Assembly (NCBI GenBank): GCA_965228775.1
Contig: OZ245840.1
Coordinates: forward strand, 5,146,001 to 5,210,000
DNA from: JANQMY01 sp965228775
Lineage (GTDB): Bacteria; Pseudomonadota; Alphaproteobacteria; JANQMY01
DNA: 64,000 nt
Direction: 5' to 3'
Positions 8,378-17,195 of the stretch are shown piece by piece. Numbering within the stretch: the stretch's first letter is position 1; every line of letters begins with the position of its first letter. Under the pieces are notes generated by a model that was given only the letters and a program-made list of their open reading frames with translations, made no database searches and was not told where the DNA came from. The position numbers and the translations under genes were made by a program.

Positions 8378-9868
8378 TCAGACCGGCGCGCCGTCATTCA
8401 GTTGAAGTAAGTTGAAAAACTCACGCCGTGTTTTGGGGCCATAGGTCTCAAAACTCGGGTCGGGGTCGGCCAAATAAGTGTGACGCTCCCGTCCGATGCG
8501 GTCTGAAGTCGAGGCGCGCTTGCGAATTTCTTCCTTCGAAAGCTTGTAAGGGACGACGGCGTTCAGACCGAATACTTTCCGGCGGATTTCCTTAGTGATT
8601 TTCGGATAGCCAAACTTTTCCTGGAACTCTTCGGAAATTTGAAACGTGCGGAATGCTTGGATCTGGTCCTGAGGGCTTCCGTACCAGATCGAGTCCGTCC
8701 CCCAAAGAACGCGGTCTTCACCCACATATTTGAGAAGCTTGCCCATGAGATGGGCAGCTTGGGTTGGATCTTTCATAACGTTGCGCCAGGTGCTTCCCAG
8801 CTCTGCATACACGTTTGAATTGGGGGCGATGCCGTTGTCTTGCAACGATTTGACTAGCTCGTCTACGCCAATGACATCCTCAGCGTCCGGATTATAGGGG
8901 CCTTCCACGTGGTCGGGTTCATACCCGGAGTGATAGACGATGAAAGTCATATCGGGGAACATCTTGGCGACCACGCCGATATCGGATGGCCGGGCATATT
9001 TGGTGTACCGCCCACCAAAAAGAATACCCGGAAGGGGAAGACCCTTATGGGTGCATATGATTTTGACGCCCAACTCCCGCGCACGCTCGATCATCGGGAT
9101 GCCGTATTCTTCGTCATAGAGCCAGAAGCCGCGTCCGTTCGGACCCCATTGGGTGTATGTTTTCCATGCGGAAATATTGAAGTCCTCTACCTGGGTCTGC
9201 ATGTTTTCGATGGCACCCGGCAGTTGCGGATGGACAAGCCCGTGGATTAGAAGGCGATGATCTCCCTCCATAGCGTCCACCATGGCTCGGGTGGCGGCGG
9301 CTTCCTCCGTCGACAGAGGGTTATCGTTCGGTGCGGCCGGTACCGCTGACAAGACGCAAAGATCGGTGTCGCTGTCCAGGAAGATTTCCTTGATGAAATT
9401 GTCGGCTGAAAAGCACGCGATGGCGTCTTGTTCGTTTTTGCAGTTTGCTTGCGGAAAGAAACGCAGCCCGACTTTCCATTGATTGACCAACTGGTCACGC
9501 CATTTGCCCTGCGGATTCACATGATGCCCTTGAACATCGAAGATGAACTCGTTGCCATCGACCGTATTCGCCGCAACCTCTGGTTCGAAGGCGGCGTCTG
9601 CACTAACCTCGAAATAGCCGCCCGTGCGCCCGGCTTCCGCAAAGGCATGGTTCATGGCGAGCAGGGTGCCGGCGGCCCCACAACTGGATGTCAAAAATTT
9701 GCGGCGGCTCTGGCCAAGTTTTTCGGCGATTTGACTGACCCAATCATGAGCCACCCGATTGGCATGGCGTGCCGCGTGCGGAAGGGGGACAGGCAGATAC
9801 TCACCATTTGTGGTGGTGTCCAATTTGATGGGTAGGCGGGTTCCTTCAGGGTCTGCCCCAAACGTCAT
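8378..9868 (-). CDS. Tat-exported amidohydrolase family protein
   Basis: An amidohydrolase (amidohydrolase_2/TIM-barrel type) of 496 residues. The start chosen is the ATG at 9868, which has GAGG 8 bases upstream. A TTG at 9916 would add 16 residues but lacks a ribosome site. A twin-arginine signal SRRKFL lies at about residues 54-59, followed by a hydrophobic stretch and AFAEAG, so the N-region before the RR pair is unusually long. Possible metal ligands include the HH of DVQGHHVNP, the His in IICTHKG, the His in IVYHSGYEPD and the Asp in LWGTDSIWYG, the usual HxH...H...D order. It probably acts in the periplasm as a hydrolase or decarboxylase. The substrate is not evident from the neighbours. 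Confidence 0.85.
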   Translation of the reverse strand: MTFGADPEGTRLPIKLDTTTNGEYLPVPLPHAARHANRVAHDWVSQIAEKLGQSRRKFLTSSCGAAGTLLAMNHAFAEAGRTGGYFEVSADAAFEPEVAANTVDGNEFIFDVQGHHVNPQGKWRDQLVNQWKVGLRFFPQANCKNEQDAIACFSADNFIKEIFLDSDTDLCVLSAVPAAPNDNPLSTEEAAATRAMVDAMEGDHRLLIHGLVHPQLPGAIENMQTQVEDFNISAWKTYTQWGPNGRGFWLYDEEYGIPMIERARELGVKIICTHKGLPLPGILFGGRYTKYARPSDIGVVAKMFPDMTFIVYHSGYEPDHVEGPYNPDAEDVIGVDELVKSLQDNGIAPNSNVYAELGSTWRNVMKDPTQAAHLMGKLLKYVGEDRVLWGTDSIWYGSPQDQIQAFRTFQISEEFQEKFGYPKITKEIRRKVFGLNAVVPYKLSKEEIRKRASTSDRIGRERHTYLADPDPSFETYGPKTRREFFNLLQLNDGAPV

Positions 9869-10009
9869 GAACTTATCCTCGGTGTCGCGCGCTAACGTGA
9901 CCTGAATAGTGAACAAGTCGTTAAGGAAGTGTTGATGGAATCTTAAGACTATCGTTTTTCATTTGAGCAGGGCAGAATATCGATCTAACGGCAATTTGCA
10001 GAAAATATC

Positions 10010-10525
10010 ATGCGTATCTTGGTGTTCCTGACCGTTCTATTTTGCGCCGCCTGCGCAGGCGCGCCACGCGATCACTCGGCCGGCCCACATCACGGTCTTG
10101 TCGCAGGCCTCAACCCACGTATCGTGACGCCTTCAAAGCCGCTTCAATGTGTTCCCTATGCACGCGAGCAAAGCGGCATCCGGATTTTTGGCGATGCCTG
10201 GACCTGGTGGGACAAAGCCGACCGGGGCTTTGCAAAGGGGGACCGGCCTCGGACGGGGGCTGTGCTCGTGATCAGGGGGCAGAAGGGACGCCGCGGACAT
10301 CTGGCTGTCGTAACGAAAGTCATTAATGACCGTCAGATCGTGGTGAAGCATGCCAACTGGTTGAATAGGGGACGCATCCACATCGATACCCCTGTCTTGG
10401 ATGTGTCCGGCGGCAACGATTGGAGCGCGGTGCGGGTCTGGTATACGCCCGGGCGCCAACTGGGCGTCTCTACCTACGCGGTAGAGGGCTTCATCTATCC
10501 AAACGCACATGTGGCGTCTCGATAA
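10010..10525 (+). CDS. CHAP-domain lipoprotein (putative peptidoglycan amidase)
   Basis: A 171-residue protein with an N-terminal lipoprotein-like signal (LTVLFCAAC, acylated Cys15) and a CHAP domain. The nucleophile is Cys47 in LQCVPYARE, the general base His97 in RRGHLAVV, and the third residue probably lies in KHANW (114-117). CHAP enzymes are NlpC/P60-like cysteine peptidases or amidases cutting peptidoglycan stem or cross-bridge peptides. Lipid anchoring would put this one on an envelope leaflet. The ribosome site is weak. It stands between the divergent amidohydrolase gene and the convergent PPK2 gene, so it is probably monocistronic. Confidence 0.82.
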   Translation: MRILVFLTVLFCAACAGAPRDHSAGPHHGLVAGLNPRIVTPSKPLQCVPYAREQSGIRIFGDAWTWWDKADRGFAKGDRPRTGAVLVIRGQKGRRGHLAVVTKVINDRQIVVKHANWLNRGRIHIDTPVLDVSGGNDWSAVRVWYTPGRQLGVSTYAVEGFIYPNAHVASR

Positions 10526-10527
10526 TC

Positions 10528-11340
10528 TCAGGGTGCGATCAACCCCATTTCCAGGTGTGTTTCGTTGTACGGGAAGACGATCAACGGATCCGTCTGGGCA
10601 AGGCTTGCATTTTTCTTGGGATAGCTCATCAAGCTCAGGAAATGTCTGATCAGATTGATGCGCGCCACGCGCTTGTTGTCCGCGCGGACCACATGCCACG
10701 GTGCTAGAGCATGGTGCGTTCGTGCGAACATTTCATTCCGTACACGGCTGTAATCTTCCCACTTTTTTAATGCGACACGGTCAATGGGGCTGGTCTTCCA
10801 ATGTTTAAGCGGATCTGTCTGGCGAGCGCCCAGCCGCAGTTTCTGTTCATCTCGGGAGATATCCAGATAGTATTTGATGACTTGAATGCCTGACTGCCGA
10901 AGCATGCCTTCGAAGCGCGGCACGTTGTTCAAAAATTCTTCATGCTGTTCGTCTGTACAGAAACCCATCACGGGCTCGACTCCAGCACGGTTATACCAAC
11001 TGCGGTTGAAGATAACGATTTCCTCTTCCGCTGGCAGGTGCGGGACGTAACGTTGAAAGTACCAGGATTTTCGGTCGTGATCTGTTGGCTTGCCCAAGGC
11101 GACCACACGCGTGTCACGGGGGCTCATATGTTCCGTCAGCCGTTTAATTGTCCCATCTTTGCCGGCGCCGTCGCGGCCTTCGAAAACGATGAGGATCTTT
11201 AGACCCTTCTTGATGACATGACGCTGAAACTTCACAAGTTCAATCTGAAGATCGCGCAATGCGGTTTTGTAGGTTTTGTCCGGTAGCGGCTTGATGGCGG
11301 GGGGAGCGGGGATACCGTTTTTCGTATGGCTTTTGGACAA
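10528..11340 (-). CDS. ppk2: Polyphosphate kinase 2
   Basis: A 270-residue single-domain PPK2. The Walker A loop is FEGRDGAGKDG (53-63) and the Walker B/lid region IVIFNRSWYNRAGVEP (108-123). A class signature HMSPRDTRVVALGKP precedes it, and a basic stretch later contacts polyphosphate. PPK2 enzymes phosphorylate nucleoside mono- or diphosphates with polyphosphate. The length and lack of tandem domains fit class I (NDP kinase type) better than others, though class assignment from sequence alone is tentative. The start is TTG at 11340 with GAGGA 8-9 bases upstream. No ATG fits. The divergent HdeD-like gene begins 209 bp away. Confidence 0.93.
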   Translation of the reverse strand: MSKSHTKNGIPAPPAIKPLPDKTYKTALRDLQIELVKFQRHVIKKGLKILIVFEGRDGAGKDGTIKRLTEHMSPRDTRVVALGKPTDHDRKSWYFQRYVPHLPAEEEIVIFNRSWYNRAGVEPVMGFCTDEQHEEFLNNVPRFEGMLRQSGIQVIKYYLDISRDEQKLRLGARQTDPLKHWKTSPIDRVALKKWEDYSRVRNEMFARTHHALAPWHVVRADNKRVARINLIRHFLSLMSYPKKNASLAQTDPLIVFPYNETHLEMGLIAP

Positions 11341-11549
11341 AATTGATCCTCGTTCGGATGGAGTGCGATTCGATTGTTTCCTAATGTGTTATCTCATTCG
11401 TCTGTCTGTGCCAATTTGAGACAAGGTGGTCAGGAAACAGCTGCCGCATTAAAGGAGTTGCTAAGACTTCTGGGTATGATTTGGGTTTGTAATTTCGAGC
11501 ATGTCTGTTGCCTTCAGTGGCTCGGATATTGGTGCGTACGGGGCTGTCC

Positions 11550-12209
11550 ATGACCGAAGAAGCCAACCGAATTGACCGAGCCGCCGAATTCTCGGTTTTT
11601 CTGGGCATTCTAAGCCTGTTTTCGGGCGTATTCTGTATCGTCGTTCCGCATACCCATGGGCCCTTTTTTGACCACTATGTGGGTTGGCTGTTCCTCCTTG
11701 TCGGGGGCATTCAGTTTGTTCACGCCTATTCGTCGCATCATAGTTGGGCCCTGGTGTGCTTGTTTTCCCTTGCGACGCTCAGCATTGCCATGGGCGGCAT
11801 GATCCTAAACAATCCTTATACGGATATATTGGGTTTGGTCATACCTATTGCAATTCTTCTTATCGCCGAAGGTGTATGCAAGTTGCTTCTGTCTTTCGCA
11901 TTGATGGACCGTCCCGGATGGACCTGGTTCATGATCTCTGGACTGATGGCTTGCTTGATGGGCAGCTTGGTGTACGCAGGACTGCCAACGACGGCATTCT
12001 GGGTACTTGGGCTTGTGTTCGGCGCGAATTTCATTGTGACGGGATTTGCGTCTTTCTTCTCGACGCTCATACAACAACGTCAATCGGCGACGTCAACACA
12101 AGAGGCACCTGAGGAAGATGCCGAAGATCTTGAGTTCGATCAGTTCGATAAAGTCGAAGAGGAGCTTACCGCAGGGGAAGCGCGGTGGAGTGATTCCACC
12201 GCCGCTTAG
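11550..12209 (+). CDS. HdeD/DUF308-like membrane protein
   Basis: A 219-residue membrane protein with about six hydrophobic helices between residues 15 and 175, arranged as helix pairs typical of the HdeD/DUF308 family (for example FLGILSLFSGVFCIVVP and WFMISGLMACLMGSLVYAG). A strongly acidic C-terminal tail follows (about residues 185-215), predicted cytoplasmic. HdeD is linked to acid resistance in enterobacteria, but family members elsewhere have no proven job. The ATG at 11550 is preceded by GGGG at a good distance. An upstream TTG (11508) is less convincing. The gene converges on the His-rich protein gene. Confidence 0.75.
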   Translation: MTEEANRIDRAAEFSVFLGILSLFSGVFCIVVPHTHGPFFDHYVGWLFLLVGGIQFVHAYSSHHSWALVCLFSLATLSIAMGGMILNNPYTDILGLVIPIAILLIAEGVCKLLLSFALMDRPGWTWFMISGLMACLMGSLVYAGLPTTAFWVLGLVFGANFIVTGFASFFSTLIQQRQSATSTQEAPEEDAEDLEFDQFDKVEEELTAGEARWSDSTAA

Positions 12210-12226
12210 CTATGGTTTGTATTCAG

Positions 12227-12901
12227 CTATTGAGGACCGATAGGAACCAGTGACCCTGGCTGAATGAAGGCCGTGCCATTGGTATGGTAGCAGAGCATGG
12301 CTTGATAAGTGAGCATGTACCCATCAGGTCCACGTTTTTTCTGGGTTACCGGCTTGCAAGGTGCGTTGCTTGCGACCAGTGGACTGTCTGCCGTTGATCT
12401 TTGCTGAATTGGCGGAGGCGCTGACGGGTATGCTCTGGCCACGTTCGGTCCACCTGCGAGGCGGTCATCTATTGTTCCCGTGCTACCGGGCCGTTGGGCC
12501 GCTTGAGGTGCTGTGGGCGTGCCGCCACAAGAGCTGTATTCGCTTTGGCAACCTTGGTGATGATGGTGGTGGTGAACATGATGGTGATGCCCATGACCAT
12601 GCTTTTTCCGTTTGTGGTCCAGGTACAGCAGAGCACCAACACCGATGGCTATCGTGGGGACAATGATCGCCGCGTAAGACCGTCCGCCACCGTGATATCC
12701 ACGTTTGTGATGGCCATAGCCGGGATATTTTGAGTACCCGAACCCGACGCTATGGCCATGATGCCCGTAGCCATAGTGATATTTGTGGCCATAGCCGCCG
12801 GCGCTTGCCGTTTGAACACCAACGGTTGAAACAAACAAGGCTGCGGCGGCAAGCGCTGCACAAACCTTGCCCCTCTTTTTGCCAAGACGCTGCTTCATCA
12901 T
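12227..12901 (-). CDS. Histidine/glycine/tyrosine-rich secreted protein
   Basis: A 224-residue protein of no family I recognise. A signal peptide (about 1-34, ending TASA) is followed by a Gly-Tyr-His-rich segment (about 35-75), a hydrophobic helix (IIVPTIAIGVGALLYL, about 79-94), a dense histidine tract with runs of four and six His (about 95-113), a Pro/Ser-rich linker and a compact C-terminal stretch with two cysteines. The histidines could bind Ni, Zn or Cu, and the helix could keep the protein in the membrane. Both ideas are inference. Tandem ATG codons at the start are preceded by GGAGAAAATAG, a good ribosome site. No metal-transport gene is adjacent. Confidence 0.75.
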   Translation of the reverse strand: MMKQRLGKKRGKVCAALAAAALFVSTVGVQTASAGGYGHKYHYGYGHHGHSVGFGYSKYPGYGHHKRGYHGGGRSYAAIIVPTIAIGVGALLYLDHKRKKHGHGHHHHVHHHHHHQGCQSEYSSCGGTPTAPQAAQRPGSTGTIDDRLAGGPNVARAYPSAPPPIQQRSTADSPLVASNAPCKPVTQKKRGPDGYMLTYQAMLCYHTNGTAFIQPGSLVPIGPQ

Positions 12902-13023
12902 CTATTTTCTCCATCTCCTGGTTCTAAACTGCTCCCCAGTCGAAGATCCCATCAGACGATGGAATCTAGGCGGAATTATGCCATGGTCTCAGGGGAAGGG
13001 TGCATCACAATTTTGGGGCAAAA

Positions 13024-13764
13024 ATGTACGAAGAGTTAAAAGAACTGCTGGACGAAGCCGAGAATACGGTGGTTTTCACGGGGGCCGGGATTTCCACGGA
13101 ATCCGGCATTCCGGACTTTCGCAGCCCTGGCGGCGTTTGGTCCAAAATGCAGCCCATTTATTTTGATGACTTCGTAAATAGCGAGGAAGCACGGCGGGAA
13201 TCCTGGCGCCGCAAGTTCGGAAACGAAGACATGATGTCAGGCGCCCGTCCCAACAAAGGGCATTTGGCGATCGCAAAGCTGGTGGACCAGCAGAAGGTCT
13301 CTCATGTCATCACTCAAAACATTGATAATTTGCACCAGGATTCAGGCGTTCCGGCATCCAAAGTGATCGAACTGCATGGAAATGCGACCTACGCCAAGTG
13401 CTTGTCTTGCGGAAAACCGCATGATCTTGAGGTTTTGCGGGTTCCTTTCCTCGACAGAGGGGAAATTGTGCCTTGCCAAGCTTGTGGCGGGATTTTGAAA
13501 ACGGCCACAATCTCATTCGGTCAGGCCATGCCGGAGATTGAGATGGAATTGGCTCAAGAAGCCACTTTGAGTTGCGATCTGTTTCTCGCGATTGGATCAT
13601 CTCTTGTTGTGTACCCGGCGGCCGGTTTTCCGACCCTCGCCAAGCGCCGGGGGGCTAAGTTGGTGATTATTAACCGCGAAGAAACCGATCAAGATGGTCT
13701 GGCCGACCTGGTGATCCATGACGAGATCGGGGATGTCTTGTCAGCAGTGGTCCCGTTGGATTAA
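13024..13764 (+). CDS. Sir2-family NAD-dependent protein deacylase
   Basis: A sirtuin of 246 residues. NAD-binding motifs are GAGISTESGIPDFRS (20-34) and TQNIDNLH (97-104). The catalytic His118 is in ELHGN. A structural zinc is held by Cys126, Cys129, Cys151 and Cys154. The Rossmann GSSL motif and the IINRE strand follow. The enzyme removes acetyl or longer acyl groups from lysines using NAD. The class III Ala-Tyr-Arg desuccinylase signature is absent: the equivalent helix reads YFDDFVNSEEARRESW. I chose ATG 13024 (GGGGCAAAA upstream), matching the usual short N-terminus. A GTG at 13000 behind AGGGGAAGG is a real alternative. The ClpP-like gene follows after 149 bp. Confidence 0.93.
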   Translation: MYEELKELLDEAENTVVFTGAGISTESGIPDFRSPGGVWSKMQPIYFDDFVNSEEARRESWRRKFGNEDMMSGARPNKGHLAIAKLVDQQKVSHVITQNIDNLHQDSGVPASKVIELHGNATYAKCLSCGKPHDLEVLRVPFLDRGEIVPCQACGGILKTATISFGQAMPEIEMELAQEATLSCDLFLAIGSSLVVYPAAGFPTLAKRRGAKLVIINREETDQDGLADLVIHDEIGDVLSAVVPLD

Positions 13765-13913
13765 GACGGTATCAGGATTTTCATTCCTGGTTTACCGCGA
13801 TGCGGCTAAACTCTTGGAAAAGTTAGGCCTTTGCGGCTTTTGGCGCGTCCTTATGGCGTCCCTGATTCCCAAACGGCCTCATAACCTCAGACACTTATTG
13901 GAAGGAGTGCATT

Positions 13914-14516
13914 GTGGTCCATCTCGATGACGAACCGGAAAACGGCGAAGAAAAGTCGGAAGACAAAAAAGCGCCGCCCATGGTTGCGCAATCGCTCTTC
14001 AAAGCGCGTACGATTCTGATTTTTGGCGAAATCAACCAAAAGGTCTCCGAAGCGACCGTGGCGACGCTATTGGCCTTTGCTCATGAAAGCGATGATGACA
14101 TCAAGGTGGTCGTCAACTCACCGGGCGGTCATGTGGAATCCGCCGACGCCATTCATGACGTGATTGGCTTCATCAAGCCCAAAGTGAAGATGATTGGGAC
14201 CGGCTGGGTGGCCAGTGCCGGGGCGCACATCTTCCTGGGTGCACACAAGGACAACCGCTTCTGCCTGCCGAACACCCGCTTTTTGTTGCATCAGCCGCTG
14301 GGCGGTGTTGGCGGACCTGCGTCGGATATCTCTATCGAGGCGAAAGAGATCATCAAAATGCGCGAGAGGCTGAACAAGATTATTGCCGCTGAGACCGGCC
14401 AATCGCTTGAGAAAGTGATTGAAGATACGGATCGCAATTTCTGGATGACGGCGGACGAAGCGCGGGACTATGGATTGGTCACGCATATCGTCTCCAACGT
14501 TGAAGAGATGCGGTAG
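13914..14516 (+). CDS. ClpP-like serine peptidase with Asn in place of catalytic Asp
   Basis: A 200-residue ClpP-fold protein starting at GTG, with GGAG about 8 bases upstream. An acidic N-terminal extension (residues 1-22) precedes the core. The nucleophile Ser101 lies in GWVASAGAHIF and His126 in RFLLHQPLGG, both as in ClpP. Aligning DTDRNFWMTA (171-180) with the E. coli motif DTERDRFLSA puts Asn175 at the catalytic Asp. Listeria ClpP1 is known to carry Asn there and to depend on partner subunits. The helix that follows the Ser and the NSPGG oxyanion loop (68-72) are intact. No Clp ATPase gene is adjacent, so this is probably a second, non-canonical ClpP that may form mixed rings. Confidence 0.88.
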   Translation: MVHLDDEPENGEEKSEDKKAPPMVAQSLFKARTILIFGEINQKVSEATVATLLAFAHESDDDIKVVVNSPGGHVESADAIHDVIGFIKPKVKMIGTGWVASAGAHIFLGAHKDNRFCLPNTRFLLHQPLGGVGGPASDISIEAKEIIKMRERLNKIIAAETGQSLEKVIEDTDRNFWMTADEARDYGLVTHIVSNVEEMR

Positions 14517-14570
14517 GACGCACTTTTGGGGCCTGGCGCTTGCCAGTCGTCGAACCGTTTGTGTTCAAAC

Positions 14571-14606
14571 AAAAAAGCCTCCGATTTAAAACTCGGAGGC
14601 TTTATC
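14571..14606. terminator. Bidirectional terminator between clpP-like gene and katG
   Basis: A perfect 8-bp stem GCCTCCGA/TCGGAGGC (14577-14584 with 14593-14600) with an 8-base AT-rich loop. It is flanked by an A run on the left and TTTAT on the right, so it can stop transcripts from both converging genes. Confidence 0.85.
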
Positions 14607-14623
14607 GTTTGTAGTCGGCTCTC

Positions 14624-16948
14624 TTACGATTGATCAAATCGGTCTAGGTTCATCACCTTGGTCCATGCCGCCACGAAGTCTTTCACGAACATTTCCTTGG
14701 ACGTGTCGAAAGCGTAAAGCTCGGAAACGGCCCTGAGTTCGGAATTGGAGCCGAACATCAAGTCGACGCTGGTAGCAGTCCATTTGACATCGCCGGTTCC
14801 GCCATCGCGGCCTTCATAAACGCCTTTTGCATCAGAAGACGGTTTCCACTGAGTGCTGAGGTCTAGAAGATTTACGAAGAAGTCGTTGCTGAGCGTATCT
14901 GTTTTGTCGGTGAACACGCCGTGCTTCGTGTTACCGCTGTTTGCGTTCAGCACCCGCAGACCACCAATCAAAACCGTCATCTCAGGCACTGTGAGGGTAA
15001 GTGTGTCTGCGCGGTCAACCAGCAGCTCAGTCGCTGGACGAAGTTTTCCTTCGCCCAGATAGTTACGGAAACCATCCGCCGCCGGTTCGAGAACTGAGAA
15101 GGAGTTTTCGTCAGTTTGTTCGGCCGATGCGTCGGTGCGGCCCGGGGTGAATGGCACCACCACATCATAGCCCGTATTTTGCGCGGCCTTTTCCACCGCC
15201 GCTGATCCCGCAAGGACGATCAAATCTGCCATTGAGATTTTGGTCCCATCGGTCTGCGCGGCGTTGAAGTCACCTTGGATTTTTTCCAGTGCCGTCAGGA
15301 CATTGGTCAGATCTGCAGGGTCGTTTGCTTCCCAGTCTTTTTGTGGGGCAAGTCTGATGCGTCCGCCATTGGCGCCGCCACGCTTATCCGTGTCGCGGAA
15401 ACTCGAAGCGGCCCCCCAAGCGGTCTTGACCAAATCGGAAATTGAAAGACCGGACTCTAGTACCTTGGCCTTAAGTGCTGCGATATCTCCTGCATCGACC
15501 AATGGATGATCAACGGCCGGAACCGGGTCTTGCCAGATGAGTTCCTCATCCGGAATGTCGGTGCCCAGATAAATGGCGCGTGGGCCCAGATCCCGGTGGG
15601 TTAGCTTGAACCAGGCTTTGGCGAAGGCGAGTTCGAATGCTTCCGGATCTTCCTGGAAACGTTCGGAAATTGCCCTGTAAGCGGGGTCAACTTTCAGAGA
15701 CAGGTCTGTCGTGAACATGATGGGGGCATGGAACTTGGAATCGTCGTGTGCGTCAGGGACCAGGTTCGCAGCTGTTTCATCGTCGGGGATCCATTGGACA
15801 GCCCCGGTTGGGCTTTTCGTTTGAACCCATTCAAAGCCGAACAGATTATCCAGATACTGCGTCGTCCAAGCGACAGGGTTGGCGGACCATGCGCCTTCCA
15901 GACCGCTGGTAATTGTATCGCCTGCTTTGCCGCTGCCGCATTTGTTCTTCCAGCCAAGGCCCTGTGCTTCGACACCTTCGGCGGCTGGTTCTGCGCCAAG
16001 GCAATCGTCGGGCTTGGCGGCGCCATGGGCTTTACCGAATGTGTGCCCGCCAGCAATGAGCGCGACGGTTTCTTCATCATTCATCGCCATGCGGCCAAAG
16101 GTTTCGCGAATGTCCGCAGCGGCTGCCAGCGGATCAGGCTTGCCATTGGGGCCTTCGGGGTTCACGTAGATCAGCCCCATTTGAACGGCGGCGAGTGGCT
16201 TTTCGAGCTTCCGGCCTTCGCTGTAGCGTTCATCAGCCAGGAATTCGCTTTCCGGTCCCCAATAAACCAACTCAGGTTGCCAATCGTCTACACGTCCGCC
16301 GGCAAAACCGAAGGTTTTAAAGCCCATGGACTCCAGGGCCACATTACCGGTCAAGACCATCAGGTCGGACCAGGAAATCTTCCGGCCATACTTCTGTTTG
16401 ATAGGCCAAAGCAGGCGGCGGGCTTTATCCAGATTGGTGTTGTCTGGCCAGCTGTTCAAAGGCTCAAAACGCAACTGGCCGCCATCGGCACCGCCACGGC
16501 CGTCGATTGTCCTGTAAGTTCCCGCACCATGCCAAGCCATGCGAATAAAGAAAGGACCGTAATGGCCATAGTCTGCCGGCCACCAATCCTGTGAGGTGGT
16601 CATCAGTTCCTCGATCTCTTTCTTCAGAACAGCAAGATCAAGCGTCTTGAATTCTTCGGCGTAATTGAAATCGCCCATAGGGTCTGCATTCGATGCGTTC
16701 TGCCGCAAGGCTTGCAAGTCGAGCTGTTCGGGCCACCAGTGTTGGACTGACTTAGGCCGGCTATCGGAATGCGCGGTGCGCTGAGGTTTGTATTCGTTTT
16801 TGGTTTCAGGGGCCGCGTCAGCTACAGGAGTTTTTTCTGCGAGAGCAGCGTCGTTTGCGACCGTTTCTTGCTGATCGCACGCAACCACCACACCCAAAGC
16901 CAAGATCGCAACCGACATGCGCAGGGCAGATTTCAAATTAAGAGTCAT
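14624..16948 (-). CDS. katG: Catalase-peroxidase with lipoprotein signal
   Basis: A 774-residue KatG. Distal haem residues R136, W139 and H140 lie in RMAWHGAGTYR. The Trp-Tyr-Met crosslink partners are W139, Y261 (LIYVNPEG) and M287 (GRMAMND), and the proximal His302 is in GGHTFGKAHG. The spacing matches M. tuberculosis KatG. Both the active N-terminal and the degenerate C-terminal halves are present. Unusually, residues 1-24 form a lipoprotein signal: a basic N-region, the core VAILALGVVVAC and acylated Cys24, followed by Asp25, the residue that retains lipoproteins at the inner membrane in E. coli. The enzyme would face the periplasm. ATG 16948 has AAGGAAG upstream. A long upstream region holds an OxyR-like site, and a shared terminator lies downstream. 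Confidence 0.94.
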   Translation of the reverse strand: MTLNLKSALRMSVAILALGVVVACDQQETVANDAALAEKTPVADAAPETKNEYKPQRTAHSDSRPKSVQHWWPEQLDLQALRQNASNADPMGDFNYAEEFKTLDLAVLKKEIEELMTTSQDWWPADYGHYGPFFIRMAWHGAGTYRTIDGRGGADGGQLRFEPLNSWPDNTNLDKARRLLWPIKQKYGRKISWSDLMVLTGNVALESMGFKTFGFAGGRVDDWQPELVYWGPESEFLADERYSEGRKLEKPLAAVQMGLIYVNPEGPNGKPDPLAAAADIRETFGRMAMNDEETVALIAGGHTFGKAHGAAKPDDCLGAEPAAEGVEAQGLGWKNKCGSGKAGDTITSGLEGAWSANPVAWTTQYLDNLFGFEWVQTKSPTGAVQWIPDDETAANLVPDAHDDSKFHAPIMFTTDLSLKVDPAYRAISERFQEDPEAFELAFAKAWFKLTHRDLGPRAIYLGTDIPDEELIWQDPVPAVDHPLVDAGDIAALKAKVLESGLSISDLVKTAWGAASSFRDTDKRGGANGGRIRLAPQKDWEANDPADLTNVLTALEKIQGDFNAAQTDGTKISMADLIVLAGSAAVEKAAQNTGYDVVVPFTPGRTDASAEQTDENSFSVLEPAADGFRNYLGEGKLRPATELLVDRADTLTLTVPEMTVLIGGLRVLNANSGNTKHGVFTDKTDTLSNDFFVNLLDLSTQWKPSSDAKGVYEGRDGGTGDVKWTATSVDLMFGSNSELRAVSELYAFDTSKEMFVKDFVAAWTKVMNLDRFDQS

Positions 16949-17195
16949 ATCCGTCTTCCTTAAATCACTATTTGCAAGATGCTTGGGCACGTTTCGTCGA
17001 AGGCGATGCCGAAGCTGGCGTTAGTACGATTGGTCTTTGTGCAAACCATTACCGAGACCGCACCGAATGCCTTTTGTGATGTTTCAGACGAGAAAAGGGA
17101 ATTGCCTGGCGAAGCGTATACGGACTTTCACACCGCCGTAAATCCATTTCCTCCCAAACCACAAAAATCGTATTGGGAGTCGTATTGGATGTACA

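Noticed and set aside
10133..10699. 188-codon minus-strand ORF over the CHAP gene
   Set aside because: Overlaps two genes with recognisable domains and shows none of its own.
15728..16594. 288-codon plus-strand ORF antisense to katG
   Set aside because: It lies wholly inside katG in the complementary frame, has no ribosome site and no recognisable domain. Long antisense frames are expected in codon-biased genes.
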